From: Armatimonadota bacterium
Lineage (GTDB): Bacteria; Sysuimicrobiota; Sysuimicrobiia; Sysuimicrobiales; Sysuimicrobiaceae
Direction of reading: 5' to 3'
Assembly: GCA_031460175.1 (NCBI GenBank)
Contig: JAVKGW010000001.1
Span: forward strand, 333,021-397,020
DNA: 64,000 nucleotides
Shown one piece after another: positions 25,025 to 33,397 of the stretch. Each line of letters opens with the position of its first letter. Position 1 is the stretch's first letter. A program made the translations under genes and the position numbers. A model generated the notes under the pieces. The model was not told where the DNA came from. It made no database searches and was given only the letters and a program-made list of their open reading frames with translations.

Positions 25025-25130
25025 GGGGTCCTCCTCGTCGCGGTTTGTTCACCCGCCGGAAACGCCGGGCCGGACCCGGCGATTCCCACTGGCAGGAATT
25101 TTGCTTTCCCCGACGGATTCCTGGCAAGGG

Positions 25131-25922
25131 ATGGCAGAGGAGTTCCGGAAGGACGTGGACTACTACGAGGTGCTGCAGGTGCACCCGCGGGCCCACCCGC
25201 TGGTGATCCAGAAGGTGTACCACGTGCTCATGCGGGACCTGCGGCACCATCCGGACCTGGGCGGGGACGTGCGGACGGCCCAGCTCATCAACGAAGCCTA
25301 CCGGGTGCTCTCGGACCCCGTCCGACGGGCGGCCTACGACCGGTTCCGGGCGGAGGCGGGGATCCGCACGGAGCTGCCGGGTCAAGGTCAGACGGTCACG
25401 ACCACCGTGGAGACCCCCGCGGTTCACGCGGAGCTGCTCGCGGAGCTCACGGATGCCCTCCGAACCCTGAGCGCCTGGCCGCCGCGGAAAACCCCTCCCC
25501 CCTTCTGCCGGACCCAGGTGGGGGTGGTGGAGGTGGGCCCCCTCATCCAGGGCTACCGGTTCCGGTTCACAGGCGCCGTGCGCACGGAGGATCGGGTCTG
25601 GGAAGGACTGGAGCTCCGCACCTACAGCCAGCCGGACCGCGGGCTGTGGCTCCTGCTGGTCTGTTCGGGGGGCGTGGTGGGAGGCGGGATGCTCTCCGGC
25701 CCCCGGCAGGCCGTCTCGGAGGAGGGCCTGCTCACCACCCTCCTCAACGAGGTCACGGGGGGATCCGTGGACCCCAAGGAGGTGTCCCGGCTTCTCCAGG
25801 CGGTGGAGTACCTGGATCAGGGGGAACGCCGCCGCCGGACCCGGGCCTTCGGGTTGTGGCTGATATCGGTCACCCGGACCCCGGACCACACCACCCTCAC
25901 CCTCGTGCCCTATCCCCTCTAG
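25131..25922 (+). CDS. J-domain protein with unrecognised C-terminal domain
   Basis: The 263-residue protein starts with a J domain (DYYEVLQVHPRAHPLVIQKVY, the HPD motif at HHPDLGG, then INEAYRVLSDPVRRAAYDRFR), so it should stimulate a DnaK-type ATPase. The remaining 180 or so residues lack the Gly/Phe and zinc-finger regions of DnaJ and are not a family I know. The start is ATG 25131, in a clear gap after the trxB start. It ends just before the sigma-54 site of the flagellar operon. Confidence 0.8.
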   Translation: MAEEFRKDVDYYEVLQVHPRAHPLVIQKVYHVLMRDLRHHPDLGGDVRTAQLINEAYRVLSDPVRRAAYDRFRAEAGIRTELPGQGQTVTTTVETPAVHAELLAELTDALRTLSAWPPRKTPPPFCRTQVGVVEVGPLIQGYRFRFTGAVRTEDRVWEGLELRTYSQPDRGLWLLLVCSGGVVGGGMLSGPRQAVSEEGLLTTLLNEVTGGSVDPKEVSRLLQAVEYLDQGERRRRTRAFGLWLISVTRTPDHTTLTLVPYPL

Positions 25923-25930
25923 CGCGGTTG

Positions 25931-25946
25931 CGGCACCGAAGTTGCA
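25931..25946 (+). promoter_or_regulatory. Sigma-54 promoter of the flgF operon
   Basis: CGGCACCGAAGTTGCA fits the sigma-54 -24/-12 pattern (TGGCACG-N4-TTGCA). GG (25932-25933) and GC (25944-25945) have the required 10 bases between them. Transcription would start near 25957, ahead of flgF at 25985. Confidence 0.7.
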
Positions 25947-25984
25947 AGCCCTTAGGCCGGAGCCAACCGGCCCGGGAGGTGTGC

Positions 25985-26692
25985 ATGCTGCGCGTGTTGC
26001 AATCCGCGGCCGCTGCCATGACCGCGGAGCAGGTGCGGACGGACCTGATCGCTCACAACCTCGCCAACGCGCAAACCTCTGGCTTCCACCGGCTGGTGGT
26101 GGCTGTGCGGCCCGGACAGGAGGCGGTCCTCCACCGCCGGGACACGGGCATCGGGCTCGGTTCCCTCGCCGGAGCGCCGCCAGCGCCGCAGGCCGCGGTG
26201 GATCCGCGGCCCGGAGTGCTGGTGCCCACGGGGGATCCCCGGGACCTCGCGGTGGAGGGAGACGGGTTCGTGGTGCTCGAAGGCGGCCGACTGGCGAGCA
26301 GTGGCCGGCTCGGGGTGGACACGGAGGGCTACCTCACCCTTCGGGGGATCCGGGTGGAGGGGCGGGAAGGGCCCATCCGGGTGGGAAGCGCGGCCTTTAC
26401 GGTGCGGTCCGACGGAGCCGTGGCGGTGGAGGGCCGGGTGGTGGGCCGGTTGCGGGTGGTCCGCACCGCCTCCCTCTCCCCGGCCGGATCCTCGCTGTAC
26501 CAGGCGCCGCCCGCATCCCTGCAGGAGGTCTCGAGCGCGGTGCGCACGGCCTTCCAGGAGCAGCCCGCGATGAATCCTGTCCAGGAGCTCGTGCAGCTCC
26601 TCGCGGGCCTGCGGGCGTACGAGGCCGCGGCGAAGTGCGTGCAGGTGGCGGACGAGACCATGGGCCGGTTATCGGAAGTCCTGCGCCTATAG
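25985..26692 (+). CDS. flgF: Flagellar proximal/distal rod protein FlgF-like
   Basis: The 235-residue protein has the flagellar rod N-terminal motif (LIAHNLANAQTSGFHR), the mid-domain DLAVEGDGFVVL, and the C-terminal helix motif NPVQELVQLLAGLRAYEAAAK. Next to flgG this is best read as FlgF, a rod component. It is more divergent and shorter than FlgG. ATG 25985 follows GGGAGGTGTGC. It is the first gene of a run of late flagellar genes. Confidence 0.88.
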   Translation: MLRVLQSAAAAMTAEQVRTDLIAHNLANAQTSGFHRLVVAVRPGQEAVLHRRDTGIGLGSLAGAPPAPQAAVDPRPGVLVPTGDPRDLAVEGDGFVVLEGGRLASSGRLGVDTEGYLTLRGIRVEGREGPIRVGSAAFTVRSDGAVAVEGRVVGRLRVVRTASLSPAGSSLYQAPPASLQEVSSAVRTAFQEQPAMNPVQELVQLLAGLRAYEAAAKCVQVADETMGRLSEVLRL

Positions 26693-26706
26693 GGAGGTGA
26701 TGTCAC

Positions 26707-27495
26707 ATGATCCGCGCGCTGTGGACCTCCGCGACGGGGATGATGGCCAAGCAGGCGGAGATCGACGTGATCGCCCACAACCTCGCCAACGTGAGCACTC
26801 CGGGCTTCAAGAAGGCCCGGGCGGAGTTCCAGGACCTCATGTCCCTGGGCTTCCGGGCCGCGGGAGCCCCCGCGGATAACGCCGCGGTGGTGCCCACCGC
26901 GGCCCAGGTGGGGCTCGGAACCCGCGTTTCCGCGGTGCAGCGGCTGTTCGCCCAGGGTGACTTCCAGTACACGGGAAACCCCCTCGACCTCGCCATCGAG
27001 GGCGATGGGTTCTTCCAGGTTCGGCTCCCCGATGGCACCCTCGCCTACACCCGGGATGGCACGTTCAAGCTGGACGCGGAGGGGAGGCTCGTCACCAGCG
27101 ACGGCCTGCTCCTCGAGCCCAACCTCACCATCCCCCCGGGCGCCTCCAAGATCACCATCAGCGCAAACGGCATCGTCTCCGCGGTGCTGCCCGGTGAATC
27201 CGCACCCACGGAGATCGGCCGGATCGAGATGGCGCGGTTTGCAAATCCCGCGGGGCTTGAGGCCATCGGCCGCAACCTCTTCGTCCCCACGCCCGCGAGC
27301 GGGGATCCCATTACGGGCCAGCCCGGCGCGGAGGGGATGGGGACCCTGGCCCAGGGGTTTCTGGAGTCCAGCAACGTGCAGGTGGTGGAGGAGATGGTGC
27401 GGATGATCGCGGCCCAGCGGGCGTATGAGGCCATCAGCAAGGTCGTGAGCACCGCGGACGAGATGATGGCCCAAGCCAACAACATGCGGAGGTAG
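26707..27495 (+). CDS. flgG: Flagellar distal rod protein
   Basis: The 262-residue FlgG has the N-terminal motif (VIAHNLANVSTPGFKKARAEF), the LAIEGDGFFQV mid-motif, and the C-terminal ESSNVQVVEEMVRMIAAQRAYEA. It forms the distal rod through the peptidoglycan and outer-membrane rings. GGGAGGTGATG lies just before ATG 26707, which is itself tightly spaced after flgF. Confidence 0.95.
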   Translation: MIRALWTSATGMMAKQAEIDVIAHNLANVSTPGFKKARAEFQDLMSLGFRAAGAPADNAAVVPTAAQVGLGTRVSAVQRLFAQGDFQYTGNPLDLAIEGDGFFQVRLPDGTLAYTRDGTFKLDAEGRLVTSDGLLLEPNLTIPPGASKITISANGIVSAVLPGESAPTEIGRIEMARFANPAGLEAIGRNLFVPTPASGDPITGQPGAEGMGTLAQGFLESSNVQVVEEMVRMIAAQRAYEAISKVVSTADEMMAQANNMRR

Positions 27496-27497
27496 CC

Positions 27498-27998
27498 GTG
27501 AAGCCCCTCGCCCTTGCAGGTCTCCTCCTGGCCCTGGCCACACCTCCGGCCACCGTCACGGTGCGGTTGCGGGGAAGCGCCGTGGTGGAAAGCCCGGAGG
27601 TCACCCTGGGAGAACTCGCCGCCCTCTCGGGCCCGGAGCGCATGGTGCGGGCTCTGGAGCGGATGGTGGTGCGCACAGACCTCCGGCCCGGACAACTCCT
27701 GCGGATCTCCGCCCGCGAGATCCTGGACGCCCTCGCGCAGGCGGGGTTTGACACCACCCGCCTCCGCCTCACGGGGGCCCGGGAGGTGGTGGTGCGACGC
27801 ACGGACCGGTCCGCCGCGGTGCGTCGGGGGAGCGCGGTGCGGGTGGTGGCCGCGGTGGGCCTCGTTCGGGTAAGCGCGCCCGGCGTGGCCCTGGAGAGCG
27901 GGGACCTGGGACAGGTGATCCGGGTTCGGGTGATTCCCACGCGGAAGGAGGTGGCGGCCCGTGTGGTGCAGGCGGAGCAGGTGGCGGTGGTGTTCTGA
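27498..27998 (+). CDS. flgA: Flagellar P-ring assembly chaperone
   Basis: The 166-residue protein has a signal peptide and a C-terminal SAF-like domain (VSAPGVALESGDLGQVIRVRV) as in FlgA, which helps FlgI polymerise in the periplasm. It is shorter than many FlgA proteins. Its place between flgG and flgH supports the call. The start is GTG 27498. The last 38 bases overlap flgH. Confidence 0.85.
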   Translation: MKPLALAGLLLALATPPATVTVRLRGSAVVESPEVTLGELAALSGPERMVRALERMVVRTDLRPGQLLRISAREILDALAQAGFDTTRLRLTGAREVVVRRTDRSAAVRRGSAVRVVAAVGLVRVSAPGVALESGDLGQVIRVRVIPTRKEVAARVVQAEQVAVVF

Positions 27999-28578
27999 GA
28001 TCGCATGCCTCGTGGCGCTGCTGGCCGCACCCGCCTCCGCGCGCTCCCTGTGGCCTTCGGACAGCCCCTCTCTCTTCACGGACCCGCGGGCCGGAGCGGT
28101 GGGGGATCTCGTGACCGTGGTGGTGACGGAGGGCATCTCCGTCCAGACCCAGAGCCGCACCAACACCTCCCGGTCCGTCTCCCTGGATCTGGGCGGCGGG
28201 AGCGGGGCGTTGAGCCTCTTTCCCGCGGCGGGGTTCGAATCCGGGCAAGGCGCGAGCAGCAGCCGGGCGGTGGGGAGCACCGTGGGCGTGCAGGCCCGGA
28301 TCACCCTGCGGGTGGTGGAGGTGCTGCCCCAGGGCGTGCTGCGGCTCGCGGGAGAGCGGGAACTTCTGCTGCGGGATGAGCCATATCGGTTGCGGATCAC
28401 GGGGTTCGTGCGGCGGGTGGACATCCAGGGCGACAACACCGTCCCTTCAGACCGGCTCTCGGACGTGCGCATCGTGCTGGAAGGGCCGCGGCGTCCCTTT
28501 TCGGGCAACAACCCGCTGCAGTGGGTCCTCGACGGGTTCGGGGCACTCCTGCGGTTCCTGTTCAGCTGGCTGGAGTAG
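27961..28578 (+). CDS. flgH: Flagellar L-ring protein
   Basis: FlgH builds the outer-membrane ring around the rod. The 205-residue protein has the family core (DPRAGAVGDLVTVVVTE, then TNTSRSVSLDLGGGSG, and VLPQGVLRLAGERELL ... ITGFVRRVDIQGDNTVPSDRL). The N terminus is a Sec-type signal ending ASA. No lipobox cysteine is in the expected place, unlike E. coli FlgH. GTG 27961 has GGAGGT upstream and overlaps flgA. Internal GTG 28012 would remove most of the signal peptide. Confidence 0.92.
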   Translation: MWCRRSRWRWCSEIACLVALLAAPASARSLWPSDSPSLFTDPRAGAVGDLVTVVVTEGISVQTQSRTNTSRSVSLDLGGGSGALSLFPAAGFESGQGASSSRAVGSTVGVQARITLRVVEVLPQGVLRLAGERELLLRDEPYRLRITGFVRRVDIQGDNTVPSDRLSDVRIVLEGPRRPFSGNNPLQWVLDGFGALLRFLFSWLE

Positions 28579-28587
28579 GAGGGGTCT

Positions 28588-29700
28588 ATGCGGCGCGGTT
28601 GGATTTTGCTGTGCGCGCTCCTCGGGGCGGTGGCCCTGGGCGTTCCGGGGGCCGGGCAGGAGCCGGAGGTGCGCATCAAGGACATCGCGCGGCTGAGCGG
28701 AGTGCGCGCCAACCAGCTCTTCGGCTACGGGCTGGTGGTGGGGCTCGCGGGCACCGGGGACACGAGCGGGGCCTTTTTCACCGTGCAGTCCGTGGCCAAC
28801 ATGCTGAACCGGCTCGGCATCGTGGTCCCACCCTCCCGGCTGCGGGTGCGGAACGTGGCCGCGGTCATGGCCACCGCGGAGCTGCCCCCCTTCGCCCGGG
28901 AGGGAGACCGCCTGGACGTCACCCTCTCCTCCATCGGGGACGCCCGCAGTCTCGTGGGCGGGGTGCTGCTGCAGACGCCTCTGCAGGCCGCGGACGGGAA
29001 CGTCTACGCGGTGGCCCAGGGCCCGGTGGCCGTGGGCGGGGCCGGGGAGAGCGCGGGCGGCAGCAAGGCCCAGATCAACCACCTCACCGTGGGTCGGGTG
29101 CCGGGCGGAGCCGTGGTGGAGCGGGCGGTTTTGAGCGCCGTGGCCGAGAACCACGTGGTGAGCGTGGTGCTCCTGCAGCCGGACTTCTCCACCGCGGTGC
29201 GGGTCGCGGAGGCCATCAACCGGGGGCTGGGGCGGAACCTGGCCACCGCGGTGGATGCGGCCCGAGTGGACGTGAGCGTCCCGCCGGACTACCCCGGTGG
29301 GCTTGCGGCCTTCGTGGCCCGGGTGGAGTCCTTACGGGTGCGGCCAGACGTGAGCGCCCGGGTGGTGGTGAACGAGCGCACGGGCACCGTGGTGATCGGC
29401 GGCGCGGTGCGCATCCTGCCCGTGGTGATCGCCCACGGCAACCTGCGCATCGAGGTGCAGTCCGAGCCTCAGGTGTCCCAGCCACCGCCCCTCTCCCGGG
29501 GCGAGACCCGGGTGGTCCCCCGGACCCGGGTCACCGTGACCCCGGAGCCCGGAGCTCTGGTGCCCATCCCCGGCACCAACTCCGTGCAGGATCTCGCCCG
29601 GGCCCTCAACGCCCTCGGGGTGACCCCCCGGGATTTGATCGCCATCCTGCAGGCCCTGAAGGCCGCGGGCGCACTCCAGGGGGAGCTGGTGATCCAGTGA
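28588..29700 (+). CDS. flgI: Flagellar P-ring protein
   Basis: The 370-residue protein has a signal peptide and the conserved start IKDIARLSGVRANQLFGYGLVVGLAGTGD, followed by TVQSVANMLNRLGI and RNVAAVMATAELPPFAREGD. FlgI forms the ring in the peptidoglycan layer. With FlgH it shows a diderm-type flagellar basal body. The stop overlaps the next start by one base (TGATG). Confidence 0.96.
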   Translation: MRRGWILLCALLGAVALGVPGAGQEPEVRIKDIARLSGVRANQLFGYGLVVGLAGTGDTSGAFFTVQSVANMLNRLGIVVPPSRLRVRNVAAVMATAELPPFAREGDRLDVTLSSIGDARSLVGGVLLQTPLQAADGNVYAVAQGPVAVGGAGESAGGSKAQINHLTVGRVPGGAVVERAVLSAVAENHVVSVVLLQPDFSTAVRVAEAINRGLGRNLATAVDAARVDVSVPPDYPGGLAAFVARVESLRVRPDVSARVVVNERTGTVVIGGAVRILPVVIAHGNLRIEVQSEPQVSQPPPLSRGETRVVPRTRVTVTPEPGALVPIPGTNSVQDLARALNALGVTPRDLIAILQALKAAGALQGELVIQ

Positions 29701-29963
29701 TGCGCGCCGAACCGGTGTATGCAACGGGGGAGGATCAGAAGCTGGTGCGGCTCCGGCGGGTCACCCAGGAGTTCGAGGCGGTGCTGCTCACCCACATGCT
29801 GCGGACCATGCGCCGGGCCGCGGAAAGCCTCGGTTCGCACGAGCCCTTCGCGGGCCGGAGCACCTGGCAGGAGCTGCTGGACGAGTCCTTCGCCCTCGCT
29901 TTGGCTCAGGCGGGAGGACTGGGCCTCGCCCGAATCCTCGAGGAGGCCCTGCGGAGGCGATGA
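29700..29963 (+). CDS. Rod-binding protein (FlgJ N-terminal domain only)
   Basis: The 87-residue protein matches the rod-binding domain of FlgJ (TQEFEAVLLTHMLRTMRRA and ESFALALAQAGGLGLARIL). It lacks the peptidoglycan hydrolase domain that proteobacterial FlgJ carries. It likely caps the rod during assembly, with a separate hydrolase elsewhere. It is coupled to flgI by TGATG and to the next gene by ATGATG. Confidence 0.85.
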   Translation: MRAEPVYATGEDQKLVRLRRVTQEFEAVLLTHMLRTMRRAAESLGSHEPFAGRSTWQELLDESFALALAQAGGLGLARILEEALRRR

Positions 29964-30376
29964 TGCCCGCGGTGAACTGCCCCCGCTGCGGCCGGCTGGC
30001 GGCCTTCCTGCTGCGGGGGCAGTGTCCCGCGTGCGTGGAGGAGGAGCACGCGCAGCTGCGGCAATTGCGGGCCTACCTCAACGAGCACGGTCCGCTCCCC
30101 GCGGAGGAGCTCGCCCAAGAGACGGGCATCCCCCTGGACCGGATCCTCCGGTGGCTCCGGGAGGGGAGGCTCATGGTGGCGGAGGCGGAGATGCGGTGCC
30201 GGCGGTGCGGCCGGCGGGTCGCTCTGGGCGTGCTCTGTCCGGGGTGCCGCGCGGAGTTCCTCGTGGCCCTCCGTGAGCTGCGCTCGGCCCTGGAGCGGCT
30301 GCGGGAGAGCGCGCCACCCCCCAGGCGGAGGAGGATCCGGAGGGAGAGGGTCCCGGAGCGGTTCGACTTGCGGTAG
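29960..30376 (+). CDS. YvyF-like flagellar operon zinc-ribbon protein
   Basis: The 138-residue protein has two zinc-ribbon cysteine pairs (CPRCGR ... CPAC at the N terminus and CRRCGR ... CPGC in the middle) around a helical segment (LAQETGIPLDRILRWLREGRL) that resembles a MerR/phage-excisionase helix. This is the TIGR03826/YvyF family known from Bacillus flagellar operons, where the gene lies next to flgM as here. It is probably regulatory. Confidence 0.8.
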   Translation: MMPAVNCPRCGRLAAFLLRGQCPACVEEEHAQLRQLRAYLNEHGPLPAEELAQETGIPLDRILRWLREGRLMVAEAEMRCRRCGRRVALGVLCPGCRAEFLVALRELRSALERLRESAPPPRRRRIRRERVPERFDLR

Positions 30377-30377
30377 C

Positions 30378-30404
30378 TCAAGGGAGCGGGAGAGGCGCCG
30401 ATAA
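30378..30404 (+). promoter_or_regulatory. Sigma-28 promoter of the flgM operon
   Basis: GCCGATAA (30397-30404) is an exact sigma-28 -10 box. TCAAGGGA (30378-30385) is a partial -35 match with the standard 11-base spacer. It would drive flgM-flgN-flgK-flgL-fliW-csrA. Confidence 0.75.
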
Positions 30405-30437
30405 GACTTTCGGAAGGATGCGCGCGCGGAGGAGAAC

Positions 30438-30701
30438 GTGGAGATCCATCCGGTAGGTCCGCCGGGAGTCCCGCCCGGAGGAGGGAGGCCGAAGAGCACG
30501 GGTCCGCGGGAGGCCGCCCGGGAGCCCCAGGACCGGCTGGAGCTGGGCGGGGATCCGGGCCGGACCGTGGATGGCCGGAAGGTGCGGTTGGAGGCCCTGC
30601 GGGAGGCCATCCTCCAGGGCCGCTACCACCTCCCGGAGGACGCCATCGCCCGGGCCATCCTCCGCGCCGCCACCGGGGGCCGCCATGAACGATCCGTTTG
30701 A
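30438..30701 (+). CDS. flgM: Anti-sigma-28 factor
   Basis: The 87-residue protein has a Pro/Gly-rich disordered N terminus and the FlgM C-terminal helix motif (VRLEALREAILQGRYHLPEDAIARAIL) that binds sigma-28 and is exported through the flagellum when the hook is finished. GTG 30438 has GGAGG five bases upstream. A sigma-28 promoter precedes it, giving feedback. The end overlaps flgN by 17 bases. Confidence 0.88.
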   Translation: MEIHPVGPPGVPPGGGRPKSTGPREAAREPQDRLELGGDPGRTVDGRKVRLEALREAILQGRYHLPEDAIARAILRAATGGRHERSV

Positions 30702-31143
30702 GACCGTGGTCGGGCTGCTGGACGAGGAGATCGAGGCCCACCGGAGGCTGCTGGAGCTCGCGCGGGCGGAGCAGCGGGCCCTGGTGCGGGGGGATGCGGA
30801 GGCCGTGGGAAGGCTCGTGGCGGAGCAGGAGCGGTTGAGCGCGGAGATCCGGAGCCTGGAGCGGGCCCGGCTGCAGCTCCTGGAGCTGCTGGCGGACCGG
30901 GAAGGGCGGCCCGTGCGGGAGCTCACCCTCGCGGAGCTCGCCCGCCTCAGCCCGCCGGAGGTGGCCCGGCGGTTCGAGCACCAACGGGCGGTGCTGGCGC
31001 AGCTGTTGCGGGAACTCGCGGACGTAAACAAGGCGAACGCGCTCCTCATCTCCTCCCACCTGCAGTACGTGCGGACCGTGGTTTCCCTGCTCGCGGGCAC
31101 CCACGATGGCCCCGTGAGCCTCCGGGTGGACCAGGTGGTCTAG
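30685..31143 (+). CDS. flgN: Flagellar FlgK/FlgL export chaperone
   Basis: The 152-residue all-helical protein (VVGLLDEEIEAHRRLLELARAEQRALVRGDAEAV, then VNKANALLISSHLQYVRTVV near the end) fits FlgN, the chaperone that delivers FlgK and FlgL to the export gate. flgK lies 9 bases after its stop and flgL follows. The start is ATG 30685 inside the flgM end. Confidence 0.88.
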   Translation: MNDPFETVVGLLDEEIEAHRRLLELARAEQRALVRGDAEAVGRLVAEQERLSAEIRSLERARLQLLELLADREGRPVRELTLAELARLSPPEVARRFEHQRAVLAQLLRELADVNKANALLISSHLQYVRTVVSLLAGTHDGPVSLRVDQVV

Positions 31144-31152
31144 GAGGGGTCC

Positions 31153-32529
31153 GTGACGTCCTTTGCCACCCTGGAGCTGCTGCGGCGGGCCCTTGCGGCC
31201 CAGCAGCAGGCCATGGACGTCACCGGCCACAACATCGCCAACGTGAACACCCCGGGCTACACGCGGCAGGAGGTCGTGCTGAGTAGCCAGCCGCCTCCCG
31301 GTGGCCTGTCCCGATTCGGGGCCACCCTCCTGGTGGGAGGCGGGGTCCGGGTGGCGGCCCTCCGGCAGGCCCGGGATGCGTTCTTGGACCGGCAGCTGCG
31401 CGGGGCCCAGCAGAGCTCCGCGGAATGGAAGGCCCGGGCGGACTTCTGGTCTCAAGTGGAAGCGATCTTCCCGGAGCCTTCCGACAGCGGCCTCGGAGAG
31501 CTTCTGAGCCGGTTCTGGAACGCGTGGCAGGAGGTGAGCCTGAATCCGGAGTCGCTCGCGGCCCGCACCTCCCTCGCGCAGCAGGCCCAGATGCTGGCGG
31601 ATGCCCTGCGGCAGTCCGCGCAGCGCCTCGTGGAACTCCGCCAGCATCTGGACGCGGTGGCCACGGGCCACGTCCAACGCGTAAACCAGATCGGCCGGGA
31701 GCTCGCGAACCTCAACACCCAGATCAGCCGTCTGGAACTTTCCGGCCAGCGGGCCCTGGACCTGCGGGACCACCGGGACCAGCTCCTGGCGGAATTGGAG
31801 GAGCTCGTGGACGTCACCTACACGGAGACGGAGACCGGAGAGCTCCTGGTGTACCTGCAGGGGCGGGAGCTCGTGGGGCCCGGTGGCCGGGCCACGGAGA
31901 TCGGAATCGAGCCTCCGCCGCCCGGCGGGGTGCACGGGTTCCGGTGGCCGGACGGGGAGGCGCTGGCGGTCCGCCGCGGGACCCTGGCTGCGGTGCTGCA
32001 GGCGAGGGACGGGGACATCGGGACGCTCCGCGAACGGCTCGATCAGTTGGCCCGTAACCTCATCGAGCGGGTGAACGACCTGCACGACGACGGGTTTGAC
32101 CTGGACGGTCTCCCCGGAGGGCCCTTCTTCGAGGGCTCCGACGCCGGCACCATCCGGGTGGCGGATGCCATCCGGGAGGATCCCCGGAGAATCGCGGCCG
32201 CCAGCACCTGGACCGGGGACGGCGAACCTGGCAACGGCGGGGTCGCCCTCCGGATCGCGCAGCTGCGGGGCAGCGAGGACCTCGACGGGCTTTACCGGAT
32301 GCTGGTGACGGAAGTGGGCGTGCGGGCCCAGGAATCGGACCGCCAGGTGGCCTACCGGGACCTGCTGACGGACCAGCTGCGGCTGCGGCGCGAGGCCACG
32401 AGCGGCGTCTCCCTGGATGAGGAGATGACCAACATGCTGCGCTACCAGCACGCATATGAGGCCGCGGCCCGCATGGTGCGGACCGTGGACGAGATGATCC
32501 GGACCCTGCTGGGGATGGTGGGCGGCTGA
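31153..32529 (+). CDS. flgK: Flagellar hook-associated protein 1
   Basis: The 458-residue protein has the rod/hook family N-terminal motif (DVTGHNIANVNTPGYTRQEVVL) and the C-terminal motif (SGVSLDEEMTNMLRYQHAYEAAARMVRTVDEM). FlgK joins the hook to the filament. The start is GTG 31153 after GGAGGGG. Its stop overlaps flgL's start by one base. Confidence 0.95.
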   Translation: MTSFATLELLRRALAAQQQAMDVTGHNIANVNTPGYTRQEVVLSSQPPPGGLSRFGATLLVGGGVRVAALRQARDAFLDRQLRGAQQSSAEWKARADFWSQVEAIFPEPSDSGLGELLSRFWNAWQEVSLNPESLAARTSLAQQAQMLADALRQSAQRLVELRQHLDAVATGHVQRVNQIGRELANLNTQISRLELSGQRALDLRDHRDQLLAELEELVDVTYTETETGELLVYLQGRELVGPGGRATEIGIEPPPPGGVHGFRWPDGEALAVRRGTLAAVLQARDGDIGTLRERLDQLARNLIERVNDLHDDGFDLDGLPGGPFFEGSDAGTIRVADAIREDPRRIAAASTWTGDGEPGNGGVALRIAQLRGSEDLDGLYRMLVTEVGVRAQESDRQVAYRDLLTDQLRLRREATSGVSLDEEMTNMLRYQHAYEAAARMVRTVDEMIRTLLGMVGG

Positions 32530-33395
32530 TGCGGGTCACGCTCCATAGCCTCACCCTGAACTTTTTGCGCAACCTGAACGCGGACCTGGAGCGGCTCCTG
32601 AAGCTTCAGGAGCAGCTCGCCACCGGCAAGCGCATGCACCGCCCCTCCGACGACCCCCCCAACCTCCCACCCGTCCTGGGCATGCGGGATGCCCTCAACG
32701 CGGTGCAGCAGTACGGCCGCAACCTCCAGGACACCAAGACCCTCCTCGATGCGGGCCAGCGGGCCCTTCAGGACGCGGTCCAGGGAGTGCACCGGCTCCG
32801 GGAGCTCGCGATCCAGGGCGCGAACGGTACCCTGTCGGCCCCGGACATGCAGGCCCTCGCCAAAGAGGTCAGAGAGCTCCGGGAGGAGCTCGTGGCGTTG
32901 GGCAACACGCAGGTGGCCGGGAAGTACCTCTTCGGCGGCACCCGCACCACCCAGCCGCCCTTCGACGCGGGCGGGAATTACCTGGGGAACAGCGACCGGG
33001 TCCGCCGGGAGGTGGATCGGGGGATCGAGATCGAGGCCACGGTGCCGGGAGACCTCGCCTTCTCGCAGGCCCTCTCCGCGGCGGAGGCCCTGCAGAGCGC
33101 CCTGGAGTCCGGAGAACACGATGCGGTGCGGGCCACGCTCTCAGGGCTCGACGGCGCCCTGGATCAGCTCCTCGCGGCCCTGGCGGAGCTGGGTGCCCGG
33201 GCGAACCGGGTAGAGGTGGTGCAGTCGCGCATGGAGGAGCTGGAAGTCGGGCTGCGAGAACTGCTGAGCGTGCGGGAGGACGTGGACATCGCGGAGGTGG
33301 TGGTTCGGTTGCAGACGGAGGAGAACGTCTACCGGGCGGCCCTGGCCGCGGGTGCGCGCTTGATCCAGCCCTCCCTCGTGGACTTCCTGAGGTAG
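32529..33395 (+). CDS. flgL: Flagellar hook-associated protein 3
   Basis: The 288-residue protein shows flagellin-like coiled termini (LNADLERLLKLQEQLATGKRMHRPSDDP at the start, EDVDIAEVVVRLQTEENVYRAAL at the end) and the FGGTRT motif typical of FlgL. It forms the second junction layer between hook and filament. It is translationally coupled to flgK through TGATG. Confidence 0.94.
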   Translation: MRVTLHSLTLNFLRNLNADLERLLKLQEQLATGKRMHRPSDDPPNLPPVLGMRDALNAVQQYGRNLQDTKTLLDAGQRALQDAVQGVHRLRELAIQGANGTLSAPDMQALAKEVRELREELVALGNTQVAGKYLFGGTRTTQPPFDAGGNYLGNSDRVRREVDRGIEIEATVPGDLAFSQALSAAEALQSALESGEHDAVRATLSGLDGALDQLLAALAELGARANRVEVVQSRMEELEVGLRELLSVREDVDIAEVVVRLQTEENVYRAALAAGARLIQPSLVDFLR

Positions 33396-33397
33396 TC

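Noticed and set aside
30073-32451. Open minus frame of 792 codons
   Set aside because: Antisense to flgM, flgN and flgK. Low-complexity composition.
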